The position numbers and the translations under genes are program-made. Below, one piece after another: positions 7,226-12,327 of a stretch of 12,327 nt of DNA. The stretch comes from JBBKWX01 sp037969175 (lineage in GTDB: Bacteria > Bacteroidota > Bacteroidia > AKYH767-A > JBBKVM01), in assembly GCA_037969175.1 (NCBI GenBank), contig JBBKWX010000068.1:1-12327 (forward strand), written 5' to 3'. The notes below the pieces were generated by a model that saw only the letters and a list, made by a program, of their open reading frames with translations, was not told the origin of the DNA and ran no database searches. Positions within the stretch are counted from its first letter, which is position 1. Each line of letters opens with the position of its first letter.

Positions 7226-8068
7226 TCAGATTTTATTGAGTGTCAATACCACCCAGGAATTTCTACATTGAAAATCTAGCTTACTGAAGCCATGGGTCTT
7301 AGCCTTATCCAGAATCATTTCAATGTCGGTTTCCAAAAATCCACTTAAAATTATTTTCCCTCCATTTTTCACCGCTGGAGCATATAAATGAAAATCATTC
7401 AGAATGATATTTCTGTTTATGTTAGCGATGAAGAGATCGAATTGTTTATCCTTCAACGCTGTTGCATCAGCCATCACAGCATCCTCCGTATTCAAATTAT
7501 TATGCTCAAAATTTAATTTTGCATTTTTGGCTGCCCATTCATCATTATCGAAAGCAAAAACCGAAGCAGCGCCTTTCATTGCAGCATATATTGCAAGCAC
7601 TCCGCTTCCACAACCTGCATCCGCAACATCCAGATCTTTCAGATCCATGCGTCCTAACTCTTCAAGGATCTGTCCTGTGGTATCGTGATGCCCCGTTCCA
7701 AACGCCATTCCCGGCTCGATGATTATTTCTGTCTTGAATGAAGGATCGGGTGTATGAAATGGTGCTCTGACACGTATTCCTGACTCAGGGAATTCGACAG
7801 CCGGATAAGACTTTTCCCATGCTTCATTCCAGTTCTTATCCTCAAGCAACTCTTCTTTTATTTCCGGTGGATGTTGCCATTCAATCGCAAAAACAATTTC
7901 AGAAAGTCTTACTTTGTCGAACAAATCTTTATCGATATAGGCATCTAAACCACTTTGTTTTTCTTCGAATGAATCATAACCGATCTCCGCAAGAAAAGCA
8001 ATCAGCAATTCATTGTGTTTATCACCTTCCGAATGCAGAATACTTATTTTCTTATATCGAATGCTCAT
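7226..8068 (-). CDS. prmA: Ribosomal protein L11 methyltransferase PrmA
   Basis: A 280-residue class I SAM-dependent methyltransferase that trimethylates ribosomal protein L11 in the cytoplasm. Residues 1-90 form the N-terminal substrate-recognition domain (NWNEAWEKSYPAVEF at 79-93 is typical). The linker carries the PrmA signature EPGMAFGTGHHDTT (118-131), in which the usual GTGTHPTT form is replaced by a double-His variant I associate with Bacteroidota. SAM-binding motif I is DAGCGSGVLAIYAA (150-163); the acidic residue after beta-2 is in FAFDNDE (171-177); the family NIL-like motif appears as ANINRN (215-220). Length is slightly below the roughly 295 of E. coli PrmA. The ATG overlaps the tpiA stop in an ATGA arrangement (4-base overlap), implying coupled translation with tpiA. 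The 107-base gap follows. Confidence 0.97.
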   Translation of the reverse strand: MSIRYKKISILHSEGDKHNELLIAFLAEIGYDSFEEKQSGLDAYIDKDLFDKVRLSEIVFAIEWQHPPEIKEELLEDKNWNEAWEKSYPAVEFPESGIRVRAPFHTPDPSFKTEIIIEPGMAFGTGHHDTTGQILEELGRMDLKDLDVADAGCGSGVLAIYAAMKGAASVFAFDNDEWAAKNAKLNFEHNNLNTEDAVMADATALKDKQFDLFIANINRNIILNDFHLYAPAVKNGGKIILSGFLETDIEMILDKAKTHGFSKLDFQCRNSWVVLTLNKI

Positions 8069-8832
8069 GAATTTGCAAGTGTTATAGCCATATCAATAAA
8101 GTCTCTTGATTTCAAGCTGGCTCCTCCTATCAATCCTCCATCAATATTTTTACAAGCAAATAAACCCTCAGCGTTAGTAGGATTACATGATCCTCCATAT
8201 AAAAGCGGAATATCATTACCCTGCTCTCCCCAAAGCTCCAGCAATTGATTGCGAATAAAATCATGCATCTCGCCGGCTTGTTCAGGTGAGGCCGTTTTAC
8301 CTGTGCCAATGGCCCATATAGGCTCATAGGCAATGATAAAATTAGTACGATCAGATTCAGGAATTTCTTTTAATACTTTTCTGATCTGAGAACTTACAAT
8401 ATCCTCTTGTTTTCCTGACTCACGTTCGTCTAGTTTCTCACCAACACACAGGATGATCTTCAAATCTGCTTCCAAAGTGGTCAAACATTTCTCCCTGATC
8501 AATTCATCTGTTTCTCCAAAAAAGCCTCTTCTTTCCGAATGGCCAAGTATCACACCTGAAGCTCCTGTTGAAGCAACCATTTCAGCACTTATTTCACCCG
8601 TGAAAGCACCATTTTTTTCCTGATGAATATTCTGAGCAGCAATAACGATCGATGGGGTTTCGGCTGCCAGTCTGGCAACTGATACCAGATGTATGAATGG
8701 AGGTGCCATCCACAATTCCACATTCCCTCTCAGCTCATCTTTATACATATGTACCACTTCGGAAGCTAGTTTATGACCTGCTTCTAAAGTGTTATTCATT
8801 TTCCAGTTACCGGCAATAATTTTCTTTCTCAT
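8065..8832 (-). CDS. tpiA: Triosephosphate isomerase
   Basis: A 255-residue TIM-barrel enzyme that interconverts dihydroxyacetone phosphate and glyceraldehyde 3-phosphate in glycolysis and gluconeogenesis. All catalytic residues are visible: Asn9 and Lys11 in AGNWKMN, the electrophile His98 in GHSERR (97-102), and the base Glu170 in AYEPIWAIGTGKTASPEQ (168-185), which also contains the flexible phosphate-gripping lid. Phosphate-binding glycines are in LLYGGSCNP (210-218) and DGGLIGGASL (231-240). Length is normal and there is nothing unusual in the protein. The start lies 4 bases after the ABC permease stop, and the stop overlaps the prmA start, so it is in the middle of a tight operon. No other glycolytic gene is in the window. 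Confidence 0.99.
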   Translation of the reverse strand: MRKKIIAGNWKMNNTLEAGHKLASEVVHMYKDELRGNVELWMAPPFIHLVSVARLAAETPSIVIAAQNIHQEKNGAFTGEISAEMVASTGASGVILGHSERRGFFGETDELIREKCLTTLEADLKIILCVGEKLDERESGKQEDIVSSQIRKVLKEIPESDRTNFIIAYEPIWAIGTGKTASPEQAGEMHDFIRNQLLELWGEQGNDIPLLYGGSCNPTNAEGLFACKNIDGGLIGGASLKSRDFIDMAITLANS

Positions 8833-8836
8833 AATA

Positions 8837-9919
8837 TTAAGATTCGACCCTCACCCTTGGATCAAGATAACCGTACAGGATATCAACCAGGATATTGATC
8901 AGAACAAAAACAGCTGCAATAAAGAGTACCGATCCCATGACCACAGGGAAATCATATTTCTCCAATGCATCAACCAATGTCTTTCCAACTCCTTTCCAAC
9001 CAAAGATATATTCAACAAATACTGCTCCTGCCAATAGTGAACCCAACCAACCAGAAATCGTCGTAAGAACCGGATTCAATGCATTCCTTAGTGCATGCTT
9101 AAGCAGGATCGCTTTTTTTGATAATCCCTTTGCTCTTGCAGTACGGATATAGTCTTTTGAAACCACATCTATCATTGAATTTCTTGTCAGTTGGACTATG
9201 ACGCTGAGCGGTCTCAGTCCCAATGTGAGCGTAGGTAAAATCAGATTTTTAAGCTGTAAAATTTCGCCCTCAAACGGACTGAGATAATATAAACTTCCGG
9301 TCATATTTAATCCGGTATAGTCGCTCAATACATATCCAAAGATCCAGGCAATTAAGATCCCTGCAAAGAATGAAGGGACCGACATTCCCAATATCGCAAA
9401 TAACATACTGGAGTGATCTGCTGCTTTGTTTCTGTATAATGCTGCAACAATTCCTAAAATTATCCCAAAAAATGAAGCGAAAAGTAAGGAAGAAACAGCA
9501 AGAATAGCCGTTCCGGGCAAGGCATCTGCAAGCATCGAAGAAACCGTTCTTCCGGTTTGATATGACCTTCTGAGATAAGGTTTTTTTATGTAAATCCCTT
9601 TACCAGCACTGCTCCCAATGATCTTGTAGATGGATCCATAACGCAGTGAATCTGCATTCCATGCCCGCTTTTCCGGGTCATTATCATGCCATGAAACAGG
9701 GCTTAGATCATTTAAGTACAATAGGTATTGAACTGGCAAGGATTTATCCAGACCTAATTCTTTGTTGATGGCTTCAACAGATGAGACATCTGCTCGTTGT
9801 CCCAACATCATCCTTGCAGGATCGCCCGGTAAAACATTGAACAAAAGAAAAACTATCGTAATAACGCCGAGCATTACCCAAAAACCGGAATACAAACGAT
9901 GCAGGATAAATTTCAGCAT
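8837..9919 (-). CDS. DppB/OppB-type ABC transporter permease
   Basis: A 360-residue inner-membrane permease of the binding-protein-dependent (peptide/nickel type) ABC import family. The first membrane helix (about 10-30) ends in the family hallmark VLPGDPARMMLGQRA (29-43), followed by INKELGLDKSLPVQYLLYL. Further helices fall at about 136-162, 172-198, 225-245, 286-306 and 326-350. The EAA loop that contacts the ATPase is DYIRTARAKGLSKKAILLKH (256-275), then ALRNALNPV; the tail LDPRVR (352-357) is also family-typical. About 38 residues (77-114, with WHDNDPEKR and GKGIYIKKP) are inserted in the first periplasmic loop before RRSYQTGRTV, making it longer than usual DppB. There is no DppC, ATPase or binding protein beside it, so partners must be elsewhere. 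The substrate cannot be told from this subunit. Confidence 0.93.
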   Translation of the reverse strand: MLKFILHRLYSGFWVMLGVITIVFLLFNVLPGDPARMMLGQRADVSSVEAINKELGLDKSLPVQYLLYLNDLSPVSWHDNDPEKRAWNADSLRYGSIYKIIGSSAGKGIYIKKPYLRRSYQTGRTVSSMLADALPGTAILAVSSLLFASFFGIILGIVAALYRNKAADHSSMLFAILGMSVPSFFAGILIAWIFGYVLSDYTGLNMTGSLYYLSPFEGEILQLKNLILPTLTLGLRPLSVIVQLTRNSMIDVVSKDYIRTARAKGLSKKAILLKHALRNALNPVLTTISGWLGSLLAGAVFVEYIFGWKGVGKTLVDALEKYDFPVVMGSVLFIAAVFVLINILVDILYGYLDPRVRVES

Positions 9920-9930
9920 TTTATTGATGC

Positions 9931-11052
9931 TTATTTAGTCATGTATTTCGCTGCAATATCTTCAAATGAAGGGATATCATTGGCATGCCACTTCATCAAA
10001 ATAGTGCCGTTATGAAGCAAGACCAAACCCGGATTAGAACGAATGATCGTTTTGAGCATCGTGCCATCCGCAAACCAAATATCATAGAAAATTTGATTCT
10101 CATGACGGAAAATATCTGCCTCTGTAGCAATCGTTGAAGTCAATCCATAAAATGGAATTCCTTTTTCTTTTGCATCAGCTGCTAGTCCATTTAATCTTGA
10201 AACAGCTTTCAGATCATATTTAGATAGATCATAAGATATGCTCAGGAATAAATAATTCTCCTCTTCTACAATATCGGCCGTATGATCTGTACCATCTTCA
10301 TCTGTGATCACAAAATCATGAATGGGTGGCTTATACCCTGCAGTGACCAATACACTTTTGGTATCCTTCCAAACCCAGGTAGAATCGTCCCAGGGATAAT
10401 TATCTGAAGTAAATTCCTTTACAACTCCGTCCTTTTCATAAAACAGTTTCGTATCAAAAATATCTTTTGGAGCTCCTTCCGGAATCTCCATTTGTGCCTT
10501 TAGATTTTTGCCAATTGCATAAGGTCTGAAATCTTTAACGGGCAAATGCGCATAACAATGATAGGTGAAATAGCTTGTTCCAAGGATAGCTAAAACAGTT
10601 ATTCCGGTGCTTAATGCAAGCGGTTTCACAGGCTTTATATGTTTTCTGTACAGGAATATGATCAGGATCAAAACAAGTAAAGCGATATCCTTATAGAATG
10701 ATTCCCAGGGAGTAAGTTTGATGGCATCGCCAAAGCATCCGCAATCTGTTACAGAATTCGTAATAGCGCTATACCCTGTGAGCCAGGTAAAAAATAAGAT
10801 CATTAATAATAATAGCCAGGACACTTGTATGATCCGGGTCCCAAGCAAAACTGCTACACCCAGCCCTACTTCCATGATGCAAATAAAAATGGAAAGTGCT
10901 AATGACAGGGATGACATCCAGGGTATGCCAAACACGACGAAATATTCATCCAGTTTATAGGAGAATCCAAGTGGGTCGTTGGCCTTTATCAGGCCGGAAA
11001 TAATGAAAAGCAATCCAACCAGGATGCGACTAATAATGCTAAGTGCTTTCAT
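9931..11052 (-). CDS. DoxX/MauE-like membrane protein with possible thioredoxin-like C-terminus (BT_3928 family)
   Basis: A 373-residue protein. The N-terminal half is a four-helix DoxX/MauE-type membrane domain: helices at about 5-24, 48-72, 76-98 and 119-136, with LLFIISGLIKANDPLGFSYK (14-33) and the periplasmic-loop motif DCGCFGD (103-109), a conserved Cys-x-Cys pair suggestive of redox chemistry. A fifth helix is at 147-164. The soluble C-terminal half (about 180-373) contains LFLSISYDLS, IPFYGLTST and IIRSNPGLVLLHNGTILMKW (336-355). This resembles a thioredoxin fold, with Pro341 at the cis-proline position, but no CxxC is visible, so a redox role for the tail is uncertain. I recognise the layout as the Bacteroidota family named after BT_3928. 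It lies 25 bases after the DUF1599 gene and 11 bases before the permease. Function is not established. Confidence 0.88.
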   Translation of the reverse strand: MKALSIISRILVGLLFIISGLIKANDPLGFSYKLDEYFVVFGIPWMSSLSLALSIFICIMEVGLGVAVLLGTRIIQVSWLLLLMILFFTWLTGYSAITNSVTDCGCFGDAIKLTPWESFYKDIALLVLILIIFLYRKHIKPVKPLALSTGITVLAILGTSYFTYHCYAHLPVKDFRPYAIGKNLKAQMEIPEGAPKDIFDTKLFYEKDGVVKEFTSDNYPWDDSTWVWKDTKSVLVTAGYKPPIHDFVITDEDGTDHTADIVEEENYLFLSISYDLSKYDLKAVSRLNGLAADAKEKGIPFYGLTSTIATEADIFRHENQIFYDIWFADGTMLKTIIRSNPGLVLLHNGTILMKWHANDIPSFEDIAAKYMTK

Positions 11053-11077
11053 GCAGGTAGTTGATATTAGGGTTAAA

Positions 11078-11629
11078 TTAATTTTTTGAAGTTTGAATCA
11101 ATGCGAATATCGCATAATTGATGATATCATAATAATTGGCATCAATTCCTTCGGAGATGAGCGTCTTTCCTTTATTATCTTCGATCTGCTTTATCCGTAA
11201 GATCTTCATTAGGATCAAATCAGTGAAGGAACTGGTCCGCATTTGTCTCCATGCTTCGCCATAGTCATGGTTTTTATCTTCCATCAGGCTTTTGGCCCTG
11301 ATAATATGATGTTCGAAATAAGTTAATGTTTCTTCTGCATTCAGATTCAATGGAGCTGTTTCACCCAGTTCAAGTTGTATCAAGGCGATCACCGAATAAT
11401 TAACAATTCCAAGGAATTCTCCTCTGGTGTCTTCGGCAATTTTTTGTTTACCTTTAACCTCAATGCTGCGGATACGCTGTGCTTTGATAAAGATCTGATC
11501 AGTAAGCGAACTTACTCTCAGGATACGCCAGGCAGTACCGTAGTCAATAGTTTTTTTCCTGAAAACGTCTCTGCAATCGCTTACCGCTGAGTCGTATTGT
11601 TCAGATGTGCTGGATGTCTTAATGGTCAT
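11078..11629 (-). CDS. DUF1599 protein with two tandem copies of the domain
   Basis: A 183-residue cytoplasmic protein of the DUF1599 family; I recall this Pfam family also being described as nucleotide-modification associated, but no activity can be read from the sequence. I start it at the ATG at 11629-11627 rather than a TTG nine bases upstream, because a purine-rich AAAAGGGG ends nine bases before that ATG and would abut the TTG. There are two copies of one unit. Copy one (about 19-86) has DYGTAWR, SSLTDQI, KAQRIRSIE, KGK and NYSVIALIQ. Copy two (about 112-179) has DYGEAWR, SSFTDLI, KILRIKQIE, KGK and NYAIFALIQ. The invariant acidic, Tyr, Trp and Arg residues in both suggest a helical pseudo-dimer with two similar sites. 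It is divergent from folP with 20 bp between the start codons and leads the leftward array. Confidence 0.92.
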   Translation of the reverse strand: MTIKTSSTSEQYDSAVSDCRDVFRKKTIDYGTAWRILRVSSLTDQIFIKAQRIRSIEVKGKQKIAEDTRGEFLGIVNYSVIALIQLELGETAPLNLNAEETLTYFEHHIIRAKSLMEDKNHDYGEAWRQMRTSSFTDLILMKILRIKQIEDNKGKTLISEGIDANYYDIINYAIFALIQTSKN

Positions 11630-11638
11630 AACTCTCAA

Positions 11639-11646
11639 CCCCTTTT
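11639..11646 (-). promoter_or_regulatory. Purine-rich ribosome-binding-like site that decides the DUF1599 start
   Basis: The minus strand reads AAAAGGGG here, nine bases before the ATG at 11629. It is an imperfect match to the Shine-Dalgarno core. It matters because a TTG at 11638-11636 is also in frame but would touch the GGGG with no spacing. Most genes in this window lack such a motif. Confidence 0.4.
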
Positions 11647-11649
11647 AAG

Positions 11650-12327
11650 GTGCCGAAAGATACGCTTTTTTACCCAAAAGAAACGCTCAATTGCCGTGGT
11701 CGGATCCTGGATCTCTCCGAGCCAAAGATCATGGGTGTATTAAACATTACACCTGATTCTTTCTATGATGGTGGTAAATTTCAAGATCTTACAACTGCAT
11801 TAAAACATGCCGAATCTATGTTGGAACAAGGTGCGGATATTCTGGATCTGGGAGCCGGAAGCTCACGCCCCGGAACTGTTTTACCAGATGCCGGCCTCGA
11901 GCAAGAGAGATTACTTCCAATCCTCAAAGCTATACGCCGAGAATGGAAAGATGTGTTTATTTCTGTGGATACCTGGAATTCGAACACTGTGAAAATAGTA
12001 AGTGAAGAAGGGGCAGATATCATCAATGATATTTCAGCAGGCAGTTTCGATACAGATATGCTAAAGGCTGTAGCTGATTCTGAATTACCTTATATCCTTA
12101 TGCATATGCAAGGTGCCCCGGCTACTATGCAAGTTGCACCTGTATACAAAGATGTGCTGACGGAAGTAATGGGCTTTTTTGCTGAAAAAATTGCTCTGGC
12201 CGGAGAAGCTGGAATTAAAGATCTCATACTGGATCCGGGATTTGGGTTTGGAAAAAACCTGCAACACAATTATGACCTATTGAATGGACTGGCTAGTATT
12301 AGAAACCTGGGCTATCCGATACTGGCA
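11650..12327 (+). CDS. folP: Dihydropteroate synthase FolP, N-terminal part, GTG start, cut by window edge
   Basis: FolP condenses p-aminobenzoate with 6-hydroxymethyl-7,8-dihydropterin diphosphate to form dihydropteroate in folate synthesis; it is the sulfonamide target. The frame is open for 226 codons to the right edge, out of an expected 270-280. Motifs: NCRGRILDLSEPKIMGVLNI (14-33) continuing TPDSF, DLGAGSSRPG (66-75, a variant of the GGESTRPG pterin/sulfonamide loop), SVDTW (105-109), NDISAG (126-131), MHMQG (151-155) and ILDPGFGFGK (193-202). The first ATG in frame (11731) falls inside the conserved first beta strand, so it cannot be the true start. The only upstream start codon before the in-frame TAA at 11629-11631 is the GTG at 11650, giving MPKDTLFYPKETLNCRG. 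No Shine-Dalgarno sequence precedes it. This is the only rightward gene in the window. Confidence 0.96.
   Translation, partial: MPKDTLFYPKETLNCRGRILDLSEPKIMGVLNITPDSFYDGGKFQDLTTALKHAESMLEQGADILDLGAGSSRPGTVLPDAGLEQERLLPILKAIRREWKDVFISVDTWNSNTVKIVSEEGADIINDISAGSFDTDMLKAVADSELPYILMHMQGAPATMQVAPVYKDVLTEVMGFFAEKIALAGEAGIKDLILDPGFGFGKNLQHNYDLLNGLASIRNLGYPILA

Noticed and set aside
7226..8068. Double-His variant GTGHHDTT and ANINRN in PrmA as a sign of altered function
   Set aside because: All SAM-binding motifs are intact and these look like lineage-typical PrmA variants, not a loss or change of activity.
7404..8248. Several plus-strand open frames of 77-94 codons across prmA and tpiA
   Set aside because: They are antisense to two unmistakable enzymes and have shadow-like composition rich in Pro, Ser and His.
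11636..11638. TTG start for the DUF1599 gene
   Set aside because: The purine-rich site would have no spacing to it, whereas the ATG at 11629 is nine bases away; the extra three residues add nothing conserved.
11781..12026. Minus-strand open frame of 81 codons
   Set aside because: It is antisense to folP, whose motifs are clear throughout.

Overview
The window looks like chromosomal DNA of a member of the Bacteroidota, probably Chitinophagales/Sphingobacteriales-like. The evidence is the moderately AT-rich composition, the scarcity of Shine-Dalgarno sequences, the Bacteroidota-style ClpS, and a gene set (FloA/NfeD, BT_3928-type DoxX protein, double DUF1599 protein, FolP) that I associate with this phylum. 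The placement is inference from protein character; no rRNA is present. I saw no tRNA, CRISPR array, insertion sequence, phage gene or strong terminator, and no broken gene. The region is dense, ordinary-looking core chromosome.

Layout: eleven genes run leftward without interruption from about 11629 to the left edge. In transcription order they are: a tandem DUF1599 protein, a DoxX/MauE-like membrane protein with a possible thioredoxin-like tail, a DppB-type ABC permease, triosephosphate isomerase (tpiA), ribosomal protein L11 methyltransferase (prmA), a 1475-residue exported protein of unknown function, glycerol-3-phosphate acyltransferase (plsY), the ClpS adaptor, an M48 zinc-protease lipoprotein, an NfeD-like protein, and the N-terminal 128 residues of flotillin-like FloA, cut by the left edge. 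Most junctions are -4 to 48 nt, so much of this could be co-transcribed. The largest gap (107 nt) precedes the giant exported protein and is the best place for an internal promoter. On the right, folP (dihydropteroate synthase) runs rightward off the window. Its real start is a GTG at 11650, only 20 bp from the divergent DUF1599 start.

Themes: much of the array concerns the cell envelope. PlsY makes lysophosphatidic acid; FloA/NfeD organise membrane; the M48 lipoprotein probably does envelope quality control; the DoxX-like protein, the permease and the giant protein are membrane or exported. tpiA, prmA, clpS and folP are housekeeping genes. Functional linkage beyond co-transcription is not shown by the sequence.

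The best candidate for something undescribed is the giant exported protein. It has a signal peptide, a helical N-terminal domain, long beta-rich stretches with an internal repeat of 92-residue period, a winged-helix-like segment that is odd for an exported protein, and a conserved-looking mixed C-terminal domain. It sits just upstream of plsY in the same direction.
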